From positions 74,880,426-74,944,425 of the forward strand of contig CM049309.1 in NCBI GenBank assembly GCA_026874595.1: 64,000 bases of DNA, given 5' to 3'. Shown here piece by piece: positions 1-11,062 of the stretch (position 1 is the first letter of the stretch; the number at the start of each line of letters is the position of its first letter). Position numbers and translations under genes: made by a program. The notes under the pieces are model-generated. The model was not told the origin of the DNA. It saw only the letters and a program-made list of their open reading frames with translations, and did not search any database. This DNA is from Sipunculus nudus (taxonomy: Eukaryota > Annelida > Sipuncula > Golfingiida > Sipunculidae).

Positions 1-871
1 TGGCAAACTGATCAGCCATTGACCATTATTCCATCAATCATTTTCTTCTAAATAATATTCTGAGCAGATAATTCATTTCTGTATGAAAGTTCCTCAGATG
101 AATGGCCCCTAGTAGATGAACATATTATCCTAATAGCATAGAGACATACACAGCTGGGCCTAAAATAAACACAAGCATATGTGTATGTATATAAGGTATA
201 TTAAATTTTACAAGTTTAATTGAAAAATGAAAGTATGAGATGTTCCTGGACATCAAAATAGTCATTCTGCAGCTCAATACAGGCCACAGCAGCTAAAACT
301 GAAACTTAGTACAAACAACCTCACACAGATGGCAGCACTGAGACAGCACAAAGTTTGCTGAATATTGTGAAATAATTGTAATGTTAACATTAAACCTGGT
401 TGACAGCACTGTATTAACTGGAACATATTTTGCATATGTGTTATTTACATTGTGTGATATACTGCAGCTCTATTCTGCAGTGAACTGTTGCAGTTGATAA
501 ATTTAATTTTGTTACACTGAGCTAGTGTCATGTTTAGAAGTGAACAATAAGAAACTAGTGGTGAGTAGTGATACAAAAGATGGGTGATCACTATTAATAA
601 TAAGCTTTTAAAGACCTACTATGACATATATTTACCCTTTCATTCATCTGTTCTGTGTCTGTTTATCATTCCAGTGGACTGACTGTTTTAAGGGGACTTC
701 TCAGGAGCGAGCAAAGGGAACTAGAAACTTGCCCAATTTTATACAAGTAAAACTCTGAAACAGTCTACACTATGAAAAAGCAAGTCTTGAAATTACAATA
801 TTATATTAATATTTTTAGCAAATCATGAAACTTTTCATTATTGATTAGCAAATAAACCTGGCAATGATGTA
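1..871. other. AT-rich non-coding DNA, no feature seen
   Basis: No convincing exon, tandem repeat or transposon end was found. It lies 3' of the minus-strand gene, either as intron or as downstream flank. Confidence 0.5.
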
Positions 872-1195
872 CAGTAGAGCGCCATTTTTCCAAAAGCATC
901 GGGGACAAGCTTTTTGTTCGTAAAAACAAACATTCAGAAATGCAAACCTGGGTCTAGCAAGTAAGTACGACATTTAATGATTAACTTAATGCCATTTTAC
1001 CCGAGAAACGCATTGTTTCTTTTCGATATTCGTAATTGCGACCGAGACATATAAAAGGTATTCAAAATATTCATTTTAGGTATTTACATACATGAAATAT
1101 ATTTCGGAAGAACGATTAAATTTTCAGTTCCCCATTTTAATTTTTGGAAAAACAAATTTTGGAAATTTGGCATTCAGAAATACAGCGCTCTACTG
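872..1195. mobile_element. MITE with pogo/Tigger-like inverted ends
   Basis: The 324-bp block begins CAGTAGAGCGC (872-882) and ends with its exact reverse complement GCGCTCTACTG (1185-1195). Both ends are flanked by TA (870-871 and 1196-1197). A CAGT-type terminal repeat and TA target duplication are typical of pogo/Tigger members of the Tc1/mariner superfamily. There is no transposase frame, so this is a non-autonomous copy mobilised in trans. 'cattcagaaat' occurs directly repeated near each end (about 930 and 1171). The element holds more CpG than its surroundings, which suggests it is fairly young. The terminal structure is seen directly; the superfamily is inferred from it. Confidence 0.8.
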
Positions 1196-1197
1196 TA

Positions 1198-2944
1198 TTA
1201 ACAAAGGAACAGTTTGGCCTGGTTGGCAGGTGGATTAAACCTGAAGTTCATTGAGGACAGAGACCTCTGGTGGAGAAAATTAGAACCCTGTCAATTAAAA
1301 ATTCCCAAATTTCCTTCCAAAGCAGATGTTGCAAGAACCATTATGAGCATGACAAGAAGCTGAACACAATGTATTAAGACCACTGAAAATGCCTGTCAAT
1401 GAAAGAGGGATTCCTGTATCAGATAGGTCACAGTAATTTAAACAGTTTTAAAACAATGGTTTTAAAAGTAAAAATTCTTGTGTCCTCCCCCCTCCCCCAA
1501 ACCTTATAGAAAATGACAAATGGTTATGATAATGTATATGATGGAAATTCATTGGATGTGATTCTGATATGATATTTGCAAAATAGGTACCAAAAAGGCT
1601 GCACATATGCCAATTATTATGATACAACAGATTATCGTATATAAGGTATCACAGTCTCAAGTTTTTGTATCACAGTCTCAAACTTGTCGCCTGATTTTTG
1701 CCCTTCCATAATAATTTTGCTGTAGTCAGCTCATAAAATATTCTATTTTCAAGAAAATAAATTTGTACATTTATCCCCCTAAAAAGCGTTTTACTTAACC
1801 TACAGATAACATCTCATTCAATTTTAAAATTACAGGGACCAAGCTAACACTATGGCCTGACTATATATATGTATGGAGAGAATGAATCATATGAAAAATC
1901 AACGTCAAGTGTACATAATGTCAATAAACTGGCGCCCAGATAATGAAAGGGAGCCATATGACCAGAAAAACCCTTCCTGTCATTACTGCCTGTGGAGTAT
2001 CACAGTGGGTTTTCTCCCATCATTTGGCCTAGAGTCCTCTCTCCCCATCATCTCAGCAGCTAACAATCTCTTTGACATGTTTACATGGCCAATTATCATG
2101 GTTTAGTGACAGCTGAGGCAGCGCCAGACCTGCTTCATTGGGATAGTTTCCTCTCTTCAGGAAGTCTGTTTGCTGCCTTATTTATGTTATGATTTGAAAG
2201 GTACTTTTTATGACAATTATATGTTTTTCCACTCTTGAAATTTCTTTTTAATGGAAACTGCATCTTATTAGGCACCGTGGTATCTTTTCTTCCATATAGC
2301 CATAAAACAACCATAGCGCAAGTCAAATATGTTGTTTTGCATTTTAACTTTTCTATGCGACACGTTTTCTTTCAGATATGAAAACGCCTTCAGCTGAGTC
2401 ACTGATTTGATGATACCTTTTTACAGGCTGATGACAGTAAATGACACCCTATTCTAGACTTATTTAGTCACTTCCAACGCTTCTTATCTCAACAAACATC
2501 CCAGGAGACACCACCTGATTCTCAATAATGAGCTGCTATTGTGTGGTTTTGAAAACTTGGGAAGCAAATAAAATATAGCTCATCTACAAAATGATGTCAT
2601 GTTTTTTTAAAAACCTGAAAAGCACCAAAAAACTTATATTCCAAGTCTGATGACATACACCGGTAGTATGTAATCAGATGCCTTTTTAAAGGTAAGGCGT
2701 AAAACATTTGCACAACTGGCTTTATCTGCTGAATCATGAGGAATATCCAGTGTTGATAAGTTTACATGGTTTTACAATATGTTTAATGAAATTTCCAGTT
2801 TTTACACACCCAGTCAAAGGCATGAAGGGTTTCCGGCAGATCTCAGTTGCTAGCTAGGTATAACTAGGTATTTCTTGGCACCGCAGGTGTACTGTCACAG
2901 TACAGTCAAGTGGCAATTTTGGGGGTATTAAAAGGCATGGAAAC
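1198..2944. other. Non-coding DNA, no feature seen
   Basis: AT-rich sequence with only short chance open frames on both strands. No splice-flanked exon, tandem array or element end could be supported. Confidence 0.45.
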
Positions 2945-3298
2945 AAGTAAAGAATAACAGGTGGCACCACCAGTTTCTGGAACATGACAACCCTATCCAT
3001 AATCTTCGATCAACTTGATTTTGGGATCAATCCATGCAAGATTTCTTGAGATATTTAAGAATTTGTGTGATTTTTCCCAAAATTGGACATATTCAAGGTC
3101 AAGGACACTCTCCTAGTGAAGGTCATGACCTCATTTTACATAGGCATCGTCCTCTCACCTATATCTATACATATACCAAGTTTGGTAAAGATCTGTGAAA
3201 TATTATTTGAGTTATCGCGCCAACAAGATTTATATGCGGCGGCGGGGGACCAGTATGAAAACTAAGTATCCCCTGACTTTGTCTATGGATACAATTAA
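2945..3298 (+). mobile_element. Relic of family B (Helentron/HINE-like) element, 3' part
   Basis: The block starts with the 'aggtggcaccaccag' motif near 2958 that recurs through family B (47158-48225, 51799-52970). It then has the family's 'catgcaagatttcttgagatat'-type text and a CG-rich 'gcggcggcggg' stretch near 3236. It ends in a hairpin with arms GTATCC and GGATAC (about 3266-3292), matching the 3' hairpin of the copy at 52935-52964. No 5' end is visible, so this is a truncated copy. No coding capacity. Confidence 0.5.
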
Positions 3299-3299
3299 T

Positions 3300-3850
3300 C
3301 ATGTACAGTACTACTTTGCAGTCTGAGAGCAGACCTTCAGTACTGTATGTCATACAGCTCTAATACAATTTATAATTTTCTCATGTTTGTGCCTCTCTTG
3401 GAAACTTCGAGACTAAATTGAGAAATTTTTTTTTGCCTGAAAGTTAATCGTTTTTACAACAGACCAGGTATGAAAATGGGGACTGTATATCTCCATCCTT
3501 CTCTCTTCTCAAGCTAGGAGAAGATTTTTTTTTTGGCCCATATCCAAAAGGAAAGGGTATACACTGTGCAACTTTGTCTTCATAGCTTTAGGACAATGTC
3601 ATACCCAGTGACCTGAGGTCAAATGCTTTAATTTCTTGGTGAGGGCTGATCAATACCAATCTGCATGTGTTTCCCTCTCCTTGGGTTTAAAAATTAGACA
3701 GATCCACACTGCCAGCCAAAAGCAAACATGGAAAATAGTGTTGATAAATAAAGCCATTAGACTGGATAAGATTTTAAAAAGTGATCATAATCCTAAGTTG
3801 AAAACTGAATTACTCACCTCTTCATTTCGATGCAGATCACCAATTCTTAT
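3300..3850. other. Non-coding DNA, no clear feature
   Basis: Contains two T-runs (about 3426 and 3527). Short frames on both strands look like chance. 'aagattttttttttggccca' resembles internal parts of family A, so part of this may be decayed repeat, but no boundaries can be placed. Confidence 0.4.
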
Positions 3851-4612
3851 AACAAGTGACCCATGGGTCATGACGCTCAGCCGACTGACATGTTGACAAT
3901 ATGTCCTTGCACAGGCAACTAATTAAGATAATGTAGGTGGAATCATAGTTCATGCACATTAGCTCAAGTTCATAAAGACCCATAAGCAAACCTAATTTGA
4001 TGACAATCGGTCCAGCCGTTCCTGAGGAATCTTGCAATTTATGTGTATTTTGTATTTTTTCTGGGCTGCACAAACATGGCCTGTAACTCAGAGAAAATAG
4101 GTCACAGTGACCTAATTTCAGATTTCTAAGAAGAATTTTTGAGGAACTCTCAGAATGTCAATTTAGAAATTTTTACACAGTAGATCCAATGGTTATGATT
4201 TGTGCCCTCTGCTTTGGTATCAAATTTTCAATTATTCTGGGGGGTACTTAAAGCCCCATAGCTTGGAGAATTTGGGTTACAGAAAACTGATGAAACACTC
4301 CATGATGAATATGCATGCAACGAATCATGGCGAGCAATGCATTAGTTGTTCAGATACTTGAGCATTTGTATCAAATTTTAAATTATTCTGTGGGTTATTC
4401 TGAGCCCCATATCTTGGAGGATATGGGTGACAGACCTAATTTCAGATTTCCATGGAGATTTTTCATGGACCTCCCTGGATGTCAAGTTAGAAGATCCTTA
4501 GTCCAGTGGTTAGGAATTGTGCCCTGTTAAGGGACAGAAAGACAGACAGACAGACAGATGGACAAAGACTGATGGCTATAGCTCAGATGGCCTTTCAGTC
4601 AGCTGAGCTAAA
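3851..4612 (+). mobile_element. Family A Helentron/HINE-like non-autonomous element, 2-unit copy
   Basis: The 5' end reads AACAAGTGACCCATGGGTCA, containing the 14-bp palindrome TGACCCATGGGTCA, then GCTCAGCCGACTG. The 3' end is a perfect 8-bp hairpin TAGCTCAG...CTGAGCTA (4579-4610) followed by AA. The 5' GCTCAGCYGACTG is the inverse of the 3' CAGTCAGCTGAGC, with one mismatch here. Two internal units carry 'gacctaatttcagatttc' (about 4110 and 4434), followed by a 'gacagacagacaga' run before the 3' hairpin. Subterminal inverted repeats, internal tandem units and a terminal hairpin without transposase fit Helentron-associated interspersed elements, known from bivalves. The 71-codon frame inside (4315-4530) is repeat sequence, not a gene. 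Confidence 0.7.
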
Positions 4613-5547
4613 AACAGGGCAATATTCCCAACGTTAATTCCACATAATCCTGACTGTGTATACTTATTTAATTAAGGTGTTGTATTTTTCAAAATCAGTT
4701 TAATTAAGTATTGGTGTAAATGTTAATTGAAAGAGTAAATCACCTACTACTGAATTTAAATCACTAAAAATTTCCAAGCCTTTGTCTAAAGATCCTTCCA
4801 CAAACACACATCAATAAATCTCATTTCCACCATTATGCACACCCAGTCCCCTAACACACCACCTTCATACATACACCTGAAGGCCACACATATCCATTAT
4901 TGAAGTATGATGTATATATTAACTACCTGAAGGTATAAACTGTATGAAGCAGGTGGATATAAAAAGAATTTACAAACAATCTCACCATAACAACTGATGA
5001 TCTTGAGGTTCACTTGCACAGCTCATGGTGAATATAATCCAGACACAGACTCATAATTGATCCACTTTACCTGCACAGCTGTTTCTTCAGGCCTGCCACA
5101 GTGAGTAGTGCGTATATTGACAGAGATCTGTGTAGTTTATGGGTCTAGTTATTAGGATGATACATGCTGTACACATGCAGTTGCTAGAGAACAATGCCAG
5201 AGATACCAGGTGACCATTGTCAGACATACATTTAAATTCTGCAGGCAGGCAGACACAGAAATATTTTTTTCTTAAATAAAATAAATCAACAACAGCACCA
5301 AAGCTGGAAGCAGGTACACAATTTAAAATTGCAGTTTACAGCCTGCGAAGCACTCAAAAGAGCTGACACCTCTGCCAATGTCACTGTCTGAATTCCTATC
5401 ATCCACAGGATTTACTAGATCAAACCTAAACTGTTCAAAATAAGGAACAACTCAACGTCCCTGGCATCCACCCAGTATTCCTAACAGGTTCAGGGATACT
5501 GACTTTTTTATTTGTGTTGAACCATGATTTGCAATCTTTCAAGGCTT
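4613..5547. other. Non-coding DNA, no feature seen
   Basis: Unremarkable AT-rich sequence between the family A copy and the hAT-like element. No exon or repeat end found. Confidence 0.45.
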
Positions 5548-5555
5548 ACAATTAG

Positions 5556-6422
5556 TAGTGGTGGGCCGATCATTGAGTTTTATCGAAAGTCAGTCAGTTT
5601 CCTGCCATTTTCAAGCCTTCGATTACCAAAGGCAACTATCCATTACATGATAATAATAATTATTTTTTTTTCAGAATGCCTTTATGTTATAGGCAAAATT
5701 TATTCTTCCATTTTTTACCACATTCCGCGCTTCATATAATGAGTCTGTGTTCCAAAATAACTTCCGTATGTAACTGAGTATGACACGGTAGATGCCAGAT
5801 CTTGGGACTTATTAAACTTATTATCCGTGAACTCTCAGGGAGCTGCAGAATTAGCGGAGAGTTTTCTAACAAAATGTACATTGCAAAATATGAGCGGGAA
5901 GGCGTTAAAATACTCCATAAACTCTCCAGGTCTATGCAAATTTAGCAAGATTCTCTTAGAAATAATCTATTTTACCGATGCCAGGTGCATCTGTTTAGGT
6001 CGTCCTTAAAAATTTCTTTGTTGGGGCTAACCTGGCTGGTCGAGTGTTTGGATTTCAGCTGGAATTTTTTGGACTAGTCTACAATATTTTTTTGGTATGA
6101 TCTGCCCCAAGCGCACCTTGGCCCGTAAAATCTGCCTTTATGTGCTAGAAAAACAGCCCCTTTATAGGCCTAACATTCTTAGATGCTCTTTCGTTGCAAA
6201 TCATTAAATTTGATCCTTAAAATTAGGTAGTCTTTATATGTGGAAGGATCATGACACACGGCGCAAGAGGAGAATACCTGGCGGGGAAACGTAGGTAGTT
6301 TCACAGATATAATTGCATATTTCTTTGATAATTGCATATATTTGTCTGAACCAATGAATAATCGATCATCAGTCGGTTTGCTAAAACCGATGATCGATTA
6401 TGAAAAAGGAACCCCACCACTA
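5556..6422. mobile_element. hAT-like non-autonomous DNA transposon
   Basis: The 867-bp element has inverted ends TAGTGGTGGG (5556-5565 and, inverted, 6413-6422). It is flanked by a near-perfect 8-bp direct repeat, ACAATTAG at 5548-5555 and ACCATTAG at 6423-6430 (7 of 8 match). An 8-bp target duplication with TAGTG-type ends is the signature of hAT elements. A long imperfect hairpin (6358-6403, arms around ATAATCGATCATC and GATGATCGATTAT) sits just inside the right end. No transposase is encoded; the short frames within are not genes. The decayed duplication suggests an old insertion. Confidence 0.8.
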
Positions 6423-6430
6423 ACCATTAG

Positions 6431-7923
6431 AACCTTCATCTGTGTGACAAGCACTTGTTAAACTGTGATGATTTGCCATCCTTCAAAATTTAGGGCTAGT
6501 ACCCTTATCTCTGTGACAAGCACTTATCTTTAATGAGCAGTTTTTATAATCTCTTTCTCACAGGGTAGATGCCTGGATCAAAGGAGATTCCCAAAAACCT
6601 CTTTCCTTGCCCAACGCTTCGACAAAATTTCATTAGCATTCCTGGAGAACTTCTGGAGATCTTGTGTGAACAAATAGACAGACAGGGGAAATCCAACTTA
6701 GGTAGTTTCTTGTTTTGCTCTGAGTGATGACCGACTGTGATGCAGATACTCCTGCACTAAACTGATAATAATAATTTTTCAGGCACACAATGGAATTATT
6801 AATATTTTATTAGGAATCTTAATTTCATGTAAACCAAATTTAAATAAGTAAAAGTCTGTTTGGATTAACCACTCAATGAAATCAAATCTTGATTTTCATT
6901 AAAACAATAAACTGCAACAACCTTTGGCTTGAATTTCACTGATGATTCATCTGCATTCCAAAATTAATTAATTCATTTAATTCATTTGTTTCTACCTACT
7001 GAGCATGCCAGTTTAGATTAATAAATTTGGTATTACTATGATGAAGAAAATTATGAATTCATTTATTTCAAGGAAAACAGTAGGATATTTTGAACTTCAC
7101 CAAATGCCACTGACCAAATGCCACCGACCAATAAATATTAAATTAAGAGAACAGTATAATTCTGGTTTCAGGTCACATGGTGCCATATTCACAAATTACT
7201 TGACCATTATATTTCACCAGACACATTCAGATTAAATCTCCTTGGTAAATGACCACCTGACTGTTCAATGCAAATTACCATATATATATATCTACCAAAT
7301 CTCATTACTCAATCATCAATCCCATCAAAACATTACTACACTCATCATGAAACTGGCCATCTTTTCCTAATAACCTTTGCGATAACCATATGACCAGGAG
7401 GCATCATCATCATTACCTTACAAAAGACATAATTACTCAGGTGTTAGTGATTACCTTGTGACGTTAATCAGACAATAATATCTAATAAACATGTTTATTT
7501 TCAGCATATCATAACTGTCTATCACACCTGTTTACATCATAACAAAAAACGTAACAATCTACATTTGCATACTATAATAATTTTATCTCTGAGAACCACA
7601 CAAAATTGATCTATGTAAAGATGGGCTACACATCTGCTTTCTGTGTGACTGTTCAATACTGATGGTAACCTGGTACATTTGCACTCTCCTAACAGACATA
7701 TCCTGGCAACCTGTTTTCTCATGAATCAATACCATGCAAGTATTAATGGAGACTAACACTTCTTGGTTATGCAAAATACGCATGTACTCTGGTCATTCTT
7801 ATTTGAATTCAAAAACACAAAAACTCTTCTGTTACTTTGAGGCCTGTTAAATATTCAACACCTGTTTTCTGTTGTAATGAAATGGGAGGAAATTAATGTT
7901 ACTATATGTCTCGATCTGAAATA
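6431..7923. other. Non-coding DNA, no feature seen
   Basis: AT-rich sequence with no supported exon, RNA gene or element end. A short (TA)n run lies near 7281-7291. Confidence 0.45.
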
Positions 7924-8119
7924 AGTTCAATTGCGATTGGGTTCATTTATCTCGCAAAATGATGAGCTTCAAAATCCACAGAAGAAACAAATAGAAAAAA
8001 GAAGATGAACAGCTCTATTATAGAATTTGAATTAAAAAATATACTAGAATCAGATATGTCTCCATCCACCAACGAGATGCCAACCCAGATTTGGAGGGGG
8101 AAAATTATATGCTGTTAAG
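7924..8119. repeat. Left copy of a 200-bp direct repeat pair
   Basis: About 195 bp that recur at 9435-9638 in the same orientation, at what looks like 80-85% identity. Shared blocks include 'aaaatgatgagcttcaaaat' and 'attaaaaaatatactagaat'. The two copies enclose 1.3 kb holding a tandem array at 8870-9245. Direct repeats around a non-coding body could be a small LTR-type (TRIM-like) element. No TG...CA ends, primer binding site or target duplication are clear, so only the duplication is claimed. Confidence 0.7.
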
Positions 8120-8869
8120 TGGTTACAAAGTAACAGCATTCATCACAAACACAGCAGAGTGAACAATCAGGAAGCCCAAAAATCTGACAATTTTTTAAGG
8201 TCAACTTGCACTTTTAAACTGCCTTTAATAATAAACCTGTACTATTCTTTAAATTAAGAGGGTTAAATGTGATGACTGTTAAAAAGTGATGGCAGACATC
8301 CATATATACATATATATCAAAGGAGAGTTACTAGTATCTACCCGATTATTACCATATTACACTGGAGTTTGGCTGGTGTAATGTATCAATATGATATATC
8401 AAGCTAAGCAAGAGGACTAGTGATCCAGTATGACTACTGATGGCTCTGACAATAATCAATATTGACAAACAACATCGCACAAAAGACATTGCACAAAGAC
8501 AGTTACAGTCTAACATAGTCTCACAGAATCATAAATTTACCAAGCTTTTTTAAATAGCCACAAACAAATCACTGATGTTAACATTTGTTCTGACAGTCAT
8601 ACAAGAGACAAATAAATCATCCAAACTTCCACAAGCTGAACTTGAGGATCCCATGAAGTACCCATCCTCCTCCTCAAGATGACACACTGGACCTGACTTG
8701 AGGACAAGTCTACCTGTGTATTACTTTATCTTATTTCTTCCTCTTGAGATATACAATACTGAATTATGAATTATCACAATAGGCAATAGCTGATAAAGGC
8801 ATTAAAAGTATGATAAAGGTCTATATTTTAATTCTTCTAATTATCTAAAATATCAACTAATCTGGAATG

Positions 8870-9245
8870 TGACTCGGATACCCTTGCGGGGCTACTTGAG
8901 AATATGAGGTACGTATCCCCTCTCAGATTAATTATGAACTGTTTTACGATATTTGCAAAGAATATGTGCTACTCTTAAGGGACTCCTGGGAATGAGACAC
9001 ACCCCCTCTCTATTATGATCTGTTGTATGTTATTTGTAAAGAATATGTGCTACTTAATTACCATTCAGTGACATATGATATTTGTAAGGAATATGTGCTA
9101 CCCTTGAGGGACTCCTTGAGAATATGAGACATCCCTCTCTCAAGTGATTTTTTGTACAATATTTTGTAATGAACATGTCAACCCTTGAGGGACTCAAGGC
9201 ATATGATATCCCCTTTCAAATATGATCTCTTGTATGATATTTGAA
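8870..9245. repeat. Tandem array, unit about 100 bp, roughly four diverged copies
   Basis: Repeated text includes 'gatatttgcaaagaatatgt' followed by 'gctacccttgagggactcc' and 'gagacatcccctctc'. Copies begin near 8870, 8951, 9070 and 9155. The units differ by substitutions and small deletions, so the array is old. It lies between the two direct repeats at 7924-8119 and 9435-9638. Confidence 0.65.
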
Positions 9246-9434
9246 AAAAATATGTCCAAGAACACAGACAGCATCAAAGAAATTTGCTGATTGATCAATT
9301 AAGACACAATATGACTCAAAAGTGTGCAACAGTGATGAAGACAAAATTCCAAACAAAGTTTTCACTTATTGAGCAGATTCCTGAGACTCCAAAAAATAAA
9401 TAAACACATTCTCTTTTCTATCAAAAGAATAAAA

Positions 9435-9638
9435 GTTCAGTTGCATTGGTTTCATGTATCTAGCAAAATGATGAGCTTCAAAATCCACAGAAGGTAAAAC
9501 CAAATGAAAAAAAGAAGTTGAACAGCTCTATTATAGAATCCTTTGAATTAAAAAATATACTAGAATCAGATATATCTCCATCCACCCACGAGCTACCAAC
9601 CCAGATTTTGTTGGGAAAAATTATATGCTGTTAAGCAG
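9435..9638. repeat. Right copy of the 200-bp direct repeat pair
   Basis: Partner of 7924-8119, in direct orientation and offset by about 1,511 bp. It matches over the full length with scattered substitutions and a few short insertions (for example 'ggtaaaacc' near 9492). Confidence 0.7.
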
Positions 9639-9659
9639 CTAAGAAAACATATAAATCCA

Positions 9660-10540
9660 CAGACTTGATATTAAAGATCAAGGTCACCAGGTTTGTAACT
9701 TTTCAGAGAAATTAGTGGAAACAACAGTTATTGAGGTCACAATGATTTTAGATTTCAGCAGATTTGATCCTGCAGAGCAAGGTCATCAGTACTGAAATGT
9801 GAAGGAAAAATAAACAATGCTTCAAAAGAAATCATGTTCACAAGAAATCATACAGACAAGTAATTTTGCTTATTAGAACTTGAAGATCCTAGTCCAGCTC
9901 ACCAGAAATCAAACTCCTCCAAGAACTGGAATGAATTGTGTCAAATTTAAGGACAAAAAAATTATGAGGTTCACAACAATTTTATATTTTTTGGCAGATT
10001 TGACCTTGAATATCAAGGTCAAAGGTAACCAGTTTTCAAATTTATCAGAGAACATGGCAGAAGGAACTGATGTGTCAATTTTGAGATAAAAATCTTTAGT
10101 ACATGTACTTCCAAAGTTACAGAGTCACAGTAAACCTAGGATTCTACAGATCTGACCTTGAAGATCAAGGTCAAGGTCACCAGTACTCAAATTCTTCCAA
10201 AAAACTCTGTGGGAACAACTTGTGTGTAAAAAGTTGAGGGGGAAATATGCAGAACTAAAATTAAATCACATGTTATCAAGTTAAATCCTAGAGATGATGA
10301 ATTATAATTCATTTTTATTTGACCTTGAAGATCCTGGCAAAGGTCACCAGTTTTCAAACTTGTCAGACAACTTGGCTGAAACAAGTTGTGTGTCAACTTT
10401 GAGGACAAAATATGCAGTGCTTCAAATGTTATGGAGTTCACAATTATTTTACATTTTGGCAGATTTGGCCTTGCCATGAATATCACAGTCAAGGTCATAA
10501 GTTTTCAAACTCAGCTGAGATTTCTGTAGAAAACCAATTT
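9660..10540. repeat. Diverged tandem repeats rich in 'caaggtcaccag'
   Basis: Units of about 140-170 bp share 'gaccttgaagatcaaggtca', 'aggtcaccagttttcaaa' and 'ttggcagatttgaccttg', at about 9680, 9770, 10015, 10160, 10325 and 10485. This 'gaccttgaaggtcaaggtca' type of repeat is familiar from bivalve genomes. The open frames on both strands here (69-103 codons) are by-products of the repeat and have no splice-flanked structure. Confidence 0.7.
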
Positions 10541-10837
10541 GTGTGTCAAATTTCAGGAAATATATGCATTCTTTCATAAAATATCAAGTAAAAAATGTAC
10601 AACAGATGACTGTTGACATTCATTGGAGATTCAGATAATGGTGATTCAGATTACCTTCAAAATTCGATAGACTGGGTGTTAAGCAAACCCTCTTAAAAAA
10701 TCATCAAAATCTGTTCAGTACTTTTGTGTAAAACACAGACATACCAAATTATCAAGGGTAAAACATAAAACTTCTCGCCACCTGGTGCAGTTATATTATG
10801 CCATATGCACTGATACAAGACAACACATTTGACCTAC

Positions 10838-11062
10838 CTGACAGTTTTGGCACCAGTGTAATAGATATGGGTTGTGAGCCATTTCCCGTTAAATCCTTTG
10901 TATTGATCCTGTAGTATGACTCTCGAAGTTGGTCAAAACTAATCTCCAAGGAAGTACTGGTCATGTTCACAGCATCCTGGGCCCACTGAGGACTCACTGA
11001 ATAGTCCATATGTCCTGAGTGCTTCTTTACTGGTCTAGAAGCCATGTTACCAAAGTTCAAAC
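10838..11062 (-). CDS. Candidate coding exon, possibly the next exon of the Cobl-like gene
   Basis: On the minus strand an open frame reads MASRPVKKHSGHMDYSVSPQ onward, to ...VPKLS, and stops at a donor CAG|GTAGGT (10838/10837). The amino-acid text looks protein-like. ATG at 11043-11045 sits in a good start context (AACATGG). It could be a first coding exon (208 nt from ATG, ending in phase 1). Alternatively it is internal: an AG acceptor 'gatag' just before 11062 gives 225 nt starting with two bases, exactly what the phase-1 donor of the large exon at 19332 requires. The acceptor has a weak pyrimidine tract, so this link is unproven. I do not recognise a domain in it. Confidence 0.5.

Noticed and set aside
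10187-10498. A 103-codon minus-strand frame
   Set aside because: It lies wholly inside the 'caaggtcaccag' tandem repeat and translates repeat units.
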